The position numbers were made by a program, and so were the translations under genes. Shown in pieces: positions 23,149 through 31,840 of a DNA stretch of 64,000 nt (position 1 is its first letter; every line of letters begins with the position of its first letter). The notes under the pieces are model-generated. The model searched no databases. It was not told where the DNA came from and worked only from the letters and a program-made list of their open reading frames with translations. Location: positions 107,335-171,334 of the forward strand of contig CAVVEV010000007.1 of the NCBI GenBank assembly GCA_963747335.1. The letters are read 5' to 3'. Origin of the DNA: Prado023 sp963747335. GTDB taxonomy: Bacteria; Actinomycetota; Actinomycetes; S36-B12; CAIYMF01.

Positions 23149-24389
23149 CGAGCGCGCCTGCGCGCGTCATCCTCGGCGTCGCAGGCGGGATCGCGGCCTA
23201 CAAGGTCGCTCACCTGCTGCGCCTGCTCACCGAGTCCGGCCACGACGTGCGCGTCGTGCCCACCGACTCGGCCCTGAACTTCGTCGGCGCGGCCACCTGG
23301 GCCGCACTCTCCGGGCATCCGGTGCACACCACGGTCTGGGAGGACGTCGAGGGCGTCGAGCACGTCCGCCTCGGCAAGTCGGCCGATCTCGTGGTGGTCG
23401 CCCCGGCCACCGCGGACCTCCTGTCCCGGGCGGCCTCGGGTCGGGCGGACGACCTGCTCACGGCGACTCTGCTGACGGCAACCTGCCCGGTGGTCATGGT
23501 CCCGGCCATGCACACCGAGATGTGGGTGCACGCGGCCACCCAGGCGAACGTCGCGACCCTTCGCGAGCGCGGGGTGATCGTCCTGGACCCGGCCGTCGGT
23601 CGGTTGACCGGAGCCGACACAGGACCTGGTCGGATGCCCGAGCCGGAGGCGATCGCCGACGCGCTCGGTGCTGTCCTGCACACCGGGGGCGTGCGCGACC
23701 TCGCCGGTGTGCGGGTCGTGGTCACTGCGGGCGGGACCCGCGAGGCCCTGGACCCCGTGCGGTTCCTCGGCAACCGGTCCAGTGGGCTTCAGGGCTACGC
23801 GCTTGCCTCCACGGCCGCCGCTCGCGGGGCGTCGGTGACGTTGGTGAGCGCCAATGTCGAGCTGCCCGACCCCGCAGGGACCACGGTGGTCCGCGTGGGC
23901 AGCGCGCTGGAGCTGCAGCAGGCCGTGACAGCGGCCGCGGTCGAGGCCGGCGTCGTCGTGATGGCAGCAGCTGTCGCCGACTTCCGTCCGGCGGACGTGG
24001 CGGCCGACAAGATCAAGAAGGACGAGACCGCAGGAGGCGCACCGGAGCCGATCGCGCTGGTCCGCAACCCCGACATCCTCGCCGGCCTCGTTGAGGCGCG
24101 GACTGCCGGGACCCTGCCGGCCGGGACCCTGCTCGTCGGTTTCGCGGCCGAGACCGGCGATGCCCAGGGTGATCCGCTGGCCCACGCTCGGGCCAAGCTC
24201 ACACGCAAGGGCGTGGACCTCCTGGTGCTCAACGACGTGTCGGGCGGGTCGGTCTTCGGCCGCCGGGACAACGAGGTCCACCTGCTCACCCCCGACGGCG
24301 CCGTGGACGGCCCGTTCTCGGGTGCCAAGGCGCAGGTCGCCCACGCCGTCTGGGACCGCGTGGCCAAGCTGCGCGCTGACTCCGACTAG
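23145..24389 (+). CDS. coaBC: Phosphopantothenoylcysteine decarboxylase / synthase, probable CTG start
   Basis: Bifunctional coenzyme A enzyme of about 414 residues. The N-terminal FMN decarboxylase (VILGVAGGIAAYKVAHLLRLL, VVVAPATADLL, MHTEMW) is followed by the CTP-dependent synthase (VVVTAGGTREALDPVRFLGN, KIKKDE). The conserved N-terminus starts right after the rpoZ stop, with no in-frame ATG, GTG or TTG before 23247. CTG 23145 overlaps the rpoZ TGA by 4 bp (CTGA) and has GAGGAG about 5 nt upstream. It is the best start unless a base call is wrong. Confidence 0.92.
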   Translation: MTSAPARVILGVAGGIAAYKVAHLLRLLTESGHDVRVVPTDSALNFVGAATWAALSGHPVHTTVWEDVEGVEHVRLGKSADLVVVAPATADLLSRAASGRADDLLTATLLTATCPVVMVPAMHTEMWVHAATQANVATLRERGVIVLDPAVGRLTGADTGPGRMPEPEAIADALGAVLHTGGVRDLAGVRVVVTAGGTREALDPVRFLGNRSSGLQGYALASTAAARGASVTLVSANVELPDPAGTTVVRVGSALELQQAVTAAAVEAGVVVMAAAVADFRPADVAADKIKKDETAGGAPEPIALVRNPDILAGLVEARTAGTLPAGTLLVGFAAETGDAQGDPLAHARAKLTRKGVDLLVLNDVSGGSVFGRRDNEVHLLTPDGAVDGPFSGAKAQVAHAVWDRVAKLRADSD

Positions 24390-24392
24390 GAT
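24387..24392 (+). promoter_or_regulatory. -10 TAGGAT for metK
   Basis: TAGGAT overlaps the coaBC stop and lies about 57 nt before metK. It suggests a metK promoter with a short untranslated leader. No SAM riboswitch structure is recognised in that leader. Confidence 0.4.
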
Positions 24393-24448
24393 CTGCCGAG
24401 TACGCCGGGCCGCAGGTGCCCGATCAAACCCCCAGAAGGGCCTGCTCC

Positions 24449-25660
24449 ATGACCTCACGTCTGTTCACCTCGGAGTCCGTCACCGAGGGACACCCCGACA
24501 AGATGGCCGACCAGATCAGCGACGCCATCCTCGACGACCTCCTGCGCCAGGACCCCCGGTCCCGCGTCGCGGTCGAGACCCTGCTGACCACCGGCCAGGT
24601 GCACGTCGCCGGTGAGGTCACCACCGAGGGCTATGCCGAGGTGATGGACATCATCCGCGGTGTCGTCCTCGAGATCGGCTACGACCACTCCGAGAAGGGC
24701 TTCGACGGCGAGTCCTGCGGCGTCCAGGTCTCCATCGGCCGGCAGTCCCCGGACATCGCCCAAGGTGTCGACGACGCCTTCGAGGAGCGCGTGGAGGGTT
24801 CGGGTGACGCGCTGGACCGCCAAGGTGCTGGTGACCAGGGCCTCATGTTCGGCTTCGCCTGCACCGACACCCCCGAGCTGATGCCGCTGCCCATCCACCT
24901 GGCCCACCAGCTCGCCGAGCAGCTGACCGCCGTGCGCAAGTCGGGTCAGCTGCCCTACCTGCGCCCCGACGGCAAGACCCAGGTGACCATCGGCTACGAC
25001 GGCAAGCAGGCCGTCAGCCTCGACACGATCGTCGTGAGCTCCCAGCATGCCGAGGACGTGGACCTCGAGGCGCAGCTCGCCCCGGAGATCCGCAAGTTCG
25101 TGGTGGAGCCCGTGCTTGCGGGCCTCGACCTCGACACCTCGGGCGTGCGCCTGCTCGTGAACCCGACGGGCCGGTTCGTCACCGGCGGGCCCATGGGCGA
25201 TGCGGGCCTGACCGGCCGGAAGATCATCGTCGACACCTACGGCGGCTTCGCCCGCCACGGCGGTGGGGCCTTCTCCGGCAAGGACCCGTCGAAGGTGGAC
25301 CGCTCGGCGGCCTACGCGATGCGCTGGGTGGCCAAGAATGTGGTCGCTGCTGGCCTTGCGTCCACCTGCGAGGTGCAGGTGGCCTACGCGATCGGCAAGG
25401 CGCACCCGGTGGGTGTGTTCGTCGAGACCTTCGGCACGGGCGTCCTGCCCGACGAGGCGATCCAGACCGCCGTCCTCGATGTGTTCGACCTGCGCCCGGG
25501 AGCCATCATCCGCGACCTCCAGCTGCTGGACACCTCGGTGGTGAAGTTCCGCCCCACCGCTGCCTATGGCCACTTCGGTCGTGAGTCCGCGGGCGGGTCC
25601 ACCTTCACCTGGGAGCGCCTGGACCGCGTCGACGACCTGCGGGCTGCCGCAGGCCTGTGA
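24449..25660 (+). CDS. metK: S-adenosylmethionine synthetase
   Basis: Makes SAM from methionine and ATP. The 403 residues include SVTEGHPDKMADQISDAILD, the signature GAGDQGLMFGFA, the lysine/phosphate loop and GGGAFSGKDPSKVDRSAAY. It starts MTSRLFTSESVTEGHP after AGAAGGG. The stop overlaps the next GTG by 4 bp. Confidence 0.97.
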   Translation: MTSRLFTSESVTEGHPDKMADQISDAILDDLLRQDPRSRVAVETLLTTGQVHVAGEVTTEGYAEVMDIIRGVVLEIGYDHSEKGFDGESCGVQVSIGRQSPDIAQGVDDAFEERVEGSGDALDRQGAGDQGLMFGFACTDTPELMPLPIHLAHQLAEQLTAVRKSGQLPYLRPDGKTQVTIGYDGKQAVSLDTIVVSSQHAEDVDLEAQLAPEIRKFVVEPVLAGLDLDTSGVRLLVNPTGRFVTGGPMGDAGLTGRKIIVDTYGGFARHGGGAFSGKDPSKVDRSAAYAMRWVAKNVVAAGLASTCEVQVAYAIGKAHPVGVFVETFGTGVLPDEAIQTAVLDVFDLRPGAIIRDLQLLDTSVVKFRPTAAYGHFGRESAGGSTFTWERLDRVDDLRAAAGL

Positions 25661-26577
25661 TCGTCCTGCCGGCGGGGTACACCGCGAGCCCGCTGGCAGA
25701 CGACGACATCGACGATGTCGTCGCCCTGGTGCGCGCGTGCGAGTTCCACGACTCCGGCGAGGAGATGTACGAGCGAGCCGACCTCGTCGGCGATCTCGTG
25801 GAGGCAGACCGCGGGCTCGACGCCCTGGTCGTGCGGGAACCGGGGGGAGGCGTGGCGGCGTGGGGCCTGATCCTGCGCCGACGCACTCGGTGGTCCGACG
25901 TCCACCCGGAGCACCGCGGACGCGGCCTGGGGCAGGCGCTGGTCGACTGGTCGGTGCACCGCGCACGGGAGCTGGGCGCCGACCGGATCGGCCAGACGAT
26001 CGACGATGGCCGCGGCGATGCCGTGGCGCTGCTCCGGGCGTCCGGGGCCGTCGCGGTGCGCACGGCGTGGATCCTTCGCATCGACCACGAGATCGCCCCG
26101 CCAGAACCCCCGGACCCGGGTCCGGGGATCCTCCTGCGTGATTCGACCCCCGCCGACGAGGTCGAGGCGCTCGAGATGATGGAACTGGCGTTCAGCCAGT
26201 GGCCGGACAGGCCGCGCTCGACGCTGGCCGCGTGGCAGGCGATGGTCACGCGCAGGGAGGGGTTCACGCCCGACCAGCTGCAGGTGGCGGTCACGGGGGA
26301 GGGGAAGGTCGTCGGTGCGGCCTTCCTCATCGACGACGGCCAGGAGCTGTGGGTGGACAAGCTCGCGACCCACCCGCAGCTCCGCGGACAGGGGATCGGC
26401 AGTGCGCTGCTGCAGCGGGCACTAGTGCTGTCCCATGCCCGCGGTCGACGCGCCACGTGCCTGTCCACCGATTCGAACACCGGGGCCCTGCCGTTCTACG
26501 AGCGGCTCGGGATGCACGTGACCCGCTCGTTCACGCACTGGGCGATCCCCCTGGGCGGTGAGGGCCGCACCCCATGA
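25657..26577 (+). CDS. Tandem GNAT-domain N-acetyltransferase
   Basis: The 306 residues contain two GNAT modules. The N-terminal one has the acetyl-CoA loop HPEHRGRGLGQALV, and the C-terminal one has HPQLRGQGIGSALLQRA followed by STDSNTGALPFYERLGM. Two-domain GNATs of this kind include mycothiol synthase relatives and antibiotic acetyltransferases. This one is not close enough to MshD to name. It overlaps metK and priA by 4 bp each, so it is co-translated with housekeeping genes; the substrate is unknown. Confidence 0.8.
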   Translation: MIVLPAGYTASPLADDDIDDVVALVRACEFHDSGEEMYERADLVGDLVEADRGLDALVVREPGGGVAAWGLILRRRTRWSDVHPEHRGRGLGQALVDWSVHRARELGADRIGQTIDDGRGDAVALLRASGAVAVRTAWILRIDHEIAPPEPPDPGPGILLRDSTPADEVEALEMMELAFSQWPDRPRSTLAAWQAMVTRREGFTPDQLQVAVTGEGKVVGAAFLIDDGQELWVDKLATHPQLRGQGIGSALLQRALVLSHARGRRATCLSTDSNTGALPFYERLGMHVTRSFTHWAIPLGGEGRTP

Positions 26578-28580
26578 CCGAGGGCCAGATCCCACTGCTC
26601 CCCGATGAGCCACGTGCCAGGACGCGTGCGCCGCGCGTACGCGTGCGCCACCCTGCAGCCGATCTGCTCCCCGTGGCCCGGGTCGCGCTGCTGACCCCGG
26701 TGCCGCACCTCGATCGCGACTTCGACTACGAGGTCCCGGAGAAGCTCGCATCAGCCGCGCAACCGGGCGCGCGCGTGCGCGTCCGGCTGGCCGGCCGGCT
26801 GGTCGACGGGTTCGTCCTCGAACGGGTCCAGACCTCCGAGCGGGAGCTCCAGCCGTTGAGCTCCGTGCACGGCCCTGCGGTCCTGTCTCCCGAGATCGCT
26901 GACCTGTGCCGGGCTGTGGCCGATCGGTATGCAGGCACCCTGGCCGACGTCCTGCGCTTCGCGATCCCGCCCAGGCACGCCCGCGTGGAGTCGCGGGCGT
27001 CGGTCCGGCCGCCTGCCGACCCAGACCAGCTGGATCCGGTGGATCCGAGCGCGTGGGCCGCCTACCGGGGCGGCGCCGAGCTGCTTGCCGGCATCGGCGG
27101 GCCGGTGCCGATGCGCGCCCTGTGGGTGTCCGCGCCCGGTGAGCAGGTGGGTGCTCGGATCGCCGAGCTGACTCACGCCGTGTTCGCGCGCGGGCGTGGG
27201 GTCCTGGTCGTGGCGCCGGACGCCGCAGAGGTGGACCGGATCGTTGCGGCGCTGGTCAGCGGTGGGATCACGCCGGCGCGACTTGTTGCGGAGTCCGGCC
27301 CGGAGGCCCGCTACCGGGCCTTCCTGGGCGTCCTGTCGGGGGCATCCCGGGTGGTGGTCGGCACCCGGGCGGCGGTGTTCGCCCCGGTGGTGGACCTCGG
27401 TGCGATCATCGTCTGGGACGACGGGGACGAGTCCCTGGCCGAGCCGCAGGCCCCCGGGTGGCATGCCCGGGAGGTCGCCGCCCTGCGCAGCGCGGGGACG
27501 GGCGCCTCCCTGGTGGTCGGCGGGTCGACGGTGACCCTCGAGGCGGCCCGGATGGCGGCCACCGGATGGCTGGCGCCGATCGAGCTCCCACGGCCGGTCC
27601 TGCGCACCCGGATGCCGCGGGTCCAGGTCGCGGCCGACCTCGTCGCCGACCCGGCCCGCAGTGCGTCGCGGATCCCGTCGGTGGCCATCGAGATGCTGCG
27701 CGAGGCTGTGCGCAGCGGTCCCGTGCTGGTCAGCGTCCCGCGCGCCGGGTACCTGCCGATGCTGGCGTGCCAATCGTGTCGGGAGCCAGTGGGGTGCCCG
27801 CAGTGCGCCCGGCCGATGCAGGCCCAGGGCCCGGATCGGCGCCCGTCCTGTCGCACCCACGGCCCGGTCGAGGACTGGCGCTGCCCGGTGTGCGGCGGGC
27901 AGGTGCTGCGCGCCGTGGTCGTGGGGGTCCGGCGCACGGCTGAGGAGTTCGGTCGGGCCCTGCCCGGGGTCCCGGTGGTCACCTCGTCGGGCCAGGACCA
28001 CGTGCGCACCCTGACCCGTCCAGATGTCATGGTCGTGGCCACGCCCGGCGCTGAGCCCGATCCCGGCTCCCAGGGCTACAGCGCGCTTGTGGTGCTCGAC
28101 GCGGCGGCGGCCCTGTCCCGTCCGGGCCTTCGGGTGGCCGAGGAGGTCCTGCGCCGCTGGTTCGCGGCCGCATCCCTTGTCCGCTCTGCGGGCGAGGGCG
28201 GCCGGGTCCTGGTGGTGGGGGACTCCGACATGCGCGAGGTCCAGGCACTGATCCGTTGGGACCCGCACGGCTACGCCGATCGCGAGCTCGCTGAGCGCGC
28301 CTCCCTGCACCTCCCCCCGGCGGTGCGGATCGCCCAGCTGACCGGCCCGGCCCTGCCCACCCTCGAGGTGTCCGATCTGCTGGGCGACGAGCTCGGCGGC
28401 ATTGTCCTGCGCCGCTCGGGCCCACTGCCCGGAGCCGACGATGCCGTGACGTGGCTCCTGGCGGTCTCGATCGCTGACGGCCCGCACCTGACCGCCGCGC
28501 TGCACCGCGTGCAGGCGGCGCGCAGCGCGCGCAAGGCGCCGATGGTCTCGGTGCGGATGGATCCGGTGTCCCTGAGGTGA
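26574..28580 (+). CDS. priA: Primosomal protein N' (PriA), actinobacterial type without intact helicase motifs
   Basis: Replication restart protein of 668 residues. The N-terminal DNA-binding domain (ARVALLTPVPHLDRDFDYEVP) and the zinc-binding cysteines (CQSCREPVGCPQC, CRTHGP, WRCPVCGG) are present. The Walker A position reads SAPGEQVGAR instead of a GxGKT loop and the DEAH box region reads WDDGDE. Loss of ATPase motifs is known for actinobacterial PriA, so it probably acts as a structural loader. ATGA overlap with the GNAT gene. Confidence 0.9.
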   Translation: MTEGQIPLLPDEPRARTRAPRVRVRHPAADLLPVARVALLTPVPHLDRDFDYEVPEKLASAAQPGARVRVRLAGRLVDGFVLERVQTSERELQPLSSVHGPAVLSPEIADLCRAVADRYAGTLADVLRFAIPPRHARVESRASVRPPADPDQLDPVDPSAWAAYRGGAELLAGIGGPVPMRALWVSAPGEQVGARIAELTHAVFARGRGVLVVAPDAAEVDRIVAALVSGGITPARLVAESGPEARYRAFLGVLSGASRVVVGTRAAVFAPVVDLGAIIVWDDGDESLAEPQAPGWHAREVAALRSAGTGASLVVGGSTVTLEAARMAATGWLAPIELPRPVLRTRMPRVQVAADLVADPARSASRIPSVAIEMLREAVRSGPVLVSVPRAGYLPMLACQSCREPVGCPQCARPMQAQGPDRRPSCRTHGPVEDWRCPVCGGQVLRAVVVGVRRTAEEFGRALPGVPVVTSSGQDHVRTLTRPDVMVVATPGAEPDPGSQGYSALVVLDAAAALSRPGLRVAEEVLRRWFAAASLVRSAGEGGRVLVVGDSDMREVQALIRWDPHGYADRELAERASLHLPPAVRIAQLTGPALPTLEVSDLLGDELGGIVLRRSGPLPGADDAVTWLLAVSIADGPHLTAALHRVQAARSARKAPMVSVRMDPVSLR

Positions 28581-28591
28581 CCGCATCGAAT

Positions 28592-28631
28592 CTGGTGCCG
28601 TATTGCCTGTCTTGAAACATCACGGCACCAG
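28592..28631 (+). terminator. Hairpin downstream of priA
   Basis: CTGGTGCCGT (28592-28601) and ACGGCACCAG (28622-28631) form a perfect 10-bp stem with a 20-nt loop. No U tract follows. It lies between priA and the promoter of def, so a terminator or processing site is plausible. Confidence 0.45.
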
Positions 28632-28712
28632 GTTGACGCCTGGGCACTGCGGGGCGCTTGTACCTGGCTGCTGGATGGTCGCCGTTCGCAGACGGGCTCG
28701 GGCGGCGCGCCG

Positions 28713-28718
28713 TAGAAT
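28713..28718 (+). promoter_or_regulatory. -10 TAGAAT of leaderless def promoter
   Basis: TAGAAT ends 6 nt before the ATG of def. With usual spacing, transcription would begin at the start codon, and no Shine-Dalgarno is present. Confidence 0.55.
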
Positions 28719-28724
28719 GTGGGC

Positions 28725-29270
28725 ATGCCGCTGCAACCCATCAGACTGTTCGGCGATCCTGTCCTGCGCACGCCGGCGGCCCCGGTCGAGACGTTCGACA
28801 AGGAGCTGCGCACGCTGGTCGCGGACCTCACCGACACGATGATGGACGCCCCCGGTGTAGGGCTCGCCGCCCCGCAGATCGGGGTCTCGCTGAGGGTCTT
28901 CACCTACTGGGTGGACGACGTCGTGGGCCACCTGATCAACCCCAGCCTGGACCTCTCCGACGAGGAGCAGGACGGTGAGGAGGGCTGCCTGTCCCTGCCC
29001 GGGCTCACCTACGACACCAAGCGGGCGCTGCGCGTCGTGGCCAAGGGGATGAACATGCACGGCGAGCCGGTCACCATCGAGGGCTCCGACCTGCTTGCGA
29101 GGTGCGTCCAGCACGAGACCGACCACCTCGACGGGATCCTGTTCATCGACCGGCTGGACACCGTGGCCCGCAAGGCGGCGATGAAGGAGATCCGGGAGTC
29201 CGAGTGGTTCGGCACGCCGGCTCCGGTCGTGCGGTTCAGTCCGCACTCGCTGCGTCCGGGCCTTGGCTGA
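28725..29270 (+). CDS. def: Peptide deformylase
   Basis: Metallohydrolase that removes the formyl group from nascent N-termini. The 181 residues carry all three motifs: GVGLAAPQIGV, EGCLSLPG (metal Cys) and QHETDHLDG (HExxH-type metal site). ATG 28725 lies just downstream of a -10, implying leaderless translation. The stop overlaps the fmt ATG by 1 nt (TGATG), joining deformylation and formylation in one transcript. Confidence 0.96.
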   Translation: MPLQPIRLFGDPVLRTPAAPVETFDKELRTLVADLTDTMMDAPGVGLAAPQIGVSLRVFTYWVDDVVGHLINPSLDLSDEEQDGEEGCLSLPGLTYDTKRALRVVAKGMNMHGEPVTIEGSDLLARCVQHETDHLDGILFIDRLDTVARKAAMKEIRESEWFGTPAPVVRFSPHSLRPGLG

Positions 29271-30196
29271 TGCGGGTCCTGTTCGCCGGCACTCCCGAGG
29301 CTGCGGTGCCCTCGCTGCGGGCGATCCTGGCCTCCCCGCACGAGGTCGTCGCCGTCCTCACCCGGCCCGACGCTCCCGCGGGTCGCGGCCGTCGGCTGAC
29401 GCCCTCCCCAGTGGCCGAGATCGCCCTGGATGCGGGGATCGAGGTGCTACGACCTCCTCGGGCCAGTGATCCCGAGTTCCTGGAGCGACTCGCCCAGATC
29501 ACGCCGGACGCTGCCCCGATCGTCGCCTACGGCGGTCTGATCCCCCCCGCCGCGCTGGAGATCCCCACGCATGGCTGGGTCAACCTGCACTTCTCGCTGC
29601 TGCCCGCGTGGCGCGGTGCGGCACCCGTGCAGCACGCGGTCATGGCCGGCGACGAGGTCACCGGTGCCAGCACCTTCCGGCTGGAGCAGGGACTGGACAC
29701 CGGGCCGGTGTTCGGCGTCGTCACCGACACCATCGGCCCCACCGACACCGCCGGGGACCTCCTCGGGCGCCTGGCCGTGTCCGGAGCCGGGCTGCTCGTG
29801 GCCACCCTCGATGGGCTCGAGGCCGGCGCGCTGGTCGCCGTCCCGCAGTCGACCGAGGATGTGAGCCTGGCCCCCAAGATCCGCGTCGAGGATGCCCGGG
29901 TGATCTGGACCCATCCTGCGATGCGCGTCGACCGGCTGATCCGCGGCTGCACCCCGGCGCCGGGGGCGTGGGGCGAGTTCCGCGGCGAGCGGATCAAGCT
30001 GGGTCCGGTCCAGCTCGCGCCCGAGGTGCTGGACCTGACGGCCGGTGAGCTCCGCGTGCTCAAGAACAGCGTCTGGGTCGGCACCGCCACGCATGCGGTG
30101 CTCCTCGGTGAGGTCAAGGCCGAGGGCAAGAAGCTGATGGCCGCAGGCGACTGGGCCCGTGGCGTGCGGGTGGAGCCGGGCGAGCGTCTTGTCTGA
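29270..30196 (+). CDS. fmt: Methionyl-tRNA formyltransferase
   Basis: Formylates initiator Met-tRNA using 10-formyl-tetrahydrofolate. The 308 residues include VLFAGTPEAAVPSL, the catalytic VNLHFSLLPAWRGAAPVQ and TGASTFRLEQGLDTGPVF, and the C-terminal tRNA-binding domain. The start shares a base with the def stop, and the 3' end overlaps rsmB. Confidence 0.96.
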   Translation: MRVLFAGTPEAAVPSLRAILASPHEVVAVLTRPDAPAGRGRRLTPSPVAEIALDAGIEVLRPPRASDPEFLERLAQITPDAAPIVAYGGLIPPAALEIPTHGWVNLHFSLLPAWRGAAPVQHAVMAGDEVTGASTFRLEQGLDTGPVFGVVTDTIGPTDTAGDLLGRLAVSGAGLLVATLDGLEAGALVAVPQSTEDVSLAPKIRVEDARVIWTHPAMRVDRLIRGCTPAPGAWGEFRGERIKLGPVQLAPEVLDLTAGELRVLKNSVWVGTATHAVLLGEVKAEGKKLMAAGDWARGVRVEPGERLV

Positions 30197-31658
30197 GACC
30201 CGCAGGCCGAGCGGCGGCGGAAAGCCCCGCTCCGGGAGCCGCCCTCCGGCCAAGCTCGCTGCACGGGCCGCGAGGATGGATCCTCCCCGGTTGGCAGCCC
30301 TTGACCTCTTCCGTGCCGTGGAGCTCGACGGGGCGTATGCGAACATCGCGTGGCCGCGGATCCTGGACCACCACCGGCTCACCGGGCGGGACGCCGGGTT
30401 CGCCACGGAGCTGGGCTACGGCGCGCTGCGGTGGCGCGGCCGCCACGACGCGATCCTGGCCGACTGCGTCGACCGGGGGCTCGACACCCTCCAGCCCGAG
30501 CTTCTCAACGCCCTGCGACTGGGCGTCCACCAGCTGCACAACATGCGGGTCAGCGATCACGCGGCCGTCGGGGAGACCGTCGAGCTCGTCCGCCAGACCG
30601 TCAACCAGGGGGCTGCGGGCTTCGCCAACGCGGTGCTGCGCCGGGTGGCCCGCGGAGGCTCCGCCGAGGACTGGATCGACCACCTGGTGGCCTCCGGGGC
30701 TCTGCCCTCGCTGACCGCGGACCCGGTGGCGCACCTGGCTGTCGCCACCTCGCATCCCGCGTGGATCGTGGGCGGCGTGCACGACGCGCTGGCGGCCTCG
30801 CATCCACACCGCACCTGGGACGACACCCGTGCCGAACTGCTCGCGGACAACACCTCGGGCGCGGTGACACTCGTTGCCCGCACACTCGACCGCGACGATC
30901 TGGCGGAGCGGCTGGCCGAGCAGGGCGTGTCCGCGCGCGACGGCGCCCTGTCGCGCCTGGCCGTGCGCGTCGATGCCGTCAATCCGGCGACGATCCCGGA
31001 GGTGGCCACGGGCGCGGCCGGCGTGCAGGACGAGGGCAGCCAGGTGGTGGCCCTCGCCCTGGCGGACGCGGCCCTCGACGGCCCGGACGAGCGCTGGCTG
31101 GACATGTGCGCCGGTCCGGGCGGCAAGGCGGCCCTGCTCGCGGGTCAGGTGGTGCAGCGAGGGGGATCGCTCACCGCCGTGGAGCTGCACGCGCATCGCG
31201 CAGAGCTGGTTCGGGCGTCCCTGCGGCCGATCCGGGGCCGGCATCAGGTCCTGGTGGCCGACGCCACCACCGAGGACATCGGGACCGGCTACGACCGGGT
31301 CCTGCTCGATTCGCCCTGCACCGGGCTGGGGGCCCTGCGCAGGCGCCCCGAGTCGCGGTGGCGACGCTCAGCTGACGACCTCGCCGAGCTCACCGCCCTG
31401 CAGCGCCGGCTCCTGGCGCGAGCCCTCGAGGTGGTCCGACCGGGCGGCCTGGTCCTGTACGTCACCTGCTCACCGCACCTGGCCGAGACCGAGGCCGTGG
31501 TCGCCACGGTTGACCGTCTCGGGGGAGAGGTCATCCCTGTGGGGAAGCGGCCCGAGCTGACCCTCCCCGCCGGCGCTGTATCGGGGCCCTACCTTCGGCT
31601 GTGGCCGGGCGAGCACGACACGGACGGCATGTTCGCCGCCCTCATCCGTCGGCGCTGA
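30189..31658 (+). CDS. rsmB: 16S rRNA (cytosine-C5) methyltransferase RsmB
   Basis: The N-terminal NusB-like RNA-binding domain (AALDLFRAVELDG, ALRLGVHQL) is followed by a Rossmann methyltransferase with the SAM motif DMCAGPGGKAALLAG and the catalytic cysteines in DSPCTGLGALRRRPE and YVTCSPHLAETE. TTG 30189 (MSETRRPSGGGK) overlaps fmt by 8 bp and gives a typical basic N-terminus; a GTG at 30159 in the same frame is the alternative. Here rpe does not follow, and sigR lies downstream. Confidence 0.93.
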   Translation: MSETRRPSGGGKPRSGSRPPAKLAARAARMDPPRLAALDLFRAVELDGAYANIAWPRILDHHRLTGRDAGFATELGYGALRWRGRHDAILADCVDRGLDTLQPELLNALRLGVHQLHNMRVSDHAAVGETVELVRQTVNQGAAGFANAVLRRVARGGSAEDWIDHLVASGALPSLTADPVAHLAVATSHPAWIVGGVHDALAASHPHRTWDDTRAELLADNTSGAVTLVARTLDRDDLAERLAEQGVSARDGALSRLAVRVDAVNPATIPEVATGAAGVQDEGSQVVALALADAALDGPDERWLDMCAGPGGKAALLAGQVVQRGGSLTAVELHAHRAELVRASLRPIRGRHQVLVADATTEDIGTGYDRVLLDSPCTGLGALRRRPESRWRRSADDLAELTALQRRLLARALEVVRPGGLVLYVTCSPHLAETEAVVATVDRLGGEVIPVGKRPELTLPAGAVSGPYLRLWPGEHDTDGMFAALIRRR

Positions 31659-31785
31659 CTCCTCCCGCGCCCGGGGCGACGACGTCCGGATCGAGCCTGC
31701 GCCCGAAGATCCACGTGACGTTGCGCGTCAACCATCGCCGATCCTGCGCGGGGGTGCTCACGGCGCTCAGACTGGGCCGCTGTCG

Positions 31786-31811
31786 GGAATGAGCCGGCGT
31801 GGCTGGGCGTT
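31786..31811 (+). promoter_or_regulatory. SigR-type promoter GGAAT-N18-GTT
   Basis: GGAAT (31786-31790), exactly 18 nt, then GTT (31809-31811) match the described SigR consensus. It lies upstream of the longer sigR start, indicating autoactivation under thiol-oxidative stress. Confidence 0.75.
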
Positions 31812-31840
31812 GTCCCACCGACGACGAGGAGGAGTGCCAG

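Noticed and set aside
24390..24448. SAM riboswitch before metK
   Set aside because: Only about 59 nt are available and no multi-helix structure or SAM-box sequence is seen.
26574..28580. priA as a decayed gene because Walker A and DEAH are lost
   Set aside because: Loss of these motifs is typical of actinobacterial PriA, and the frame and zinc cysteines are intact.
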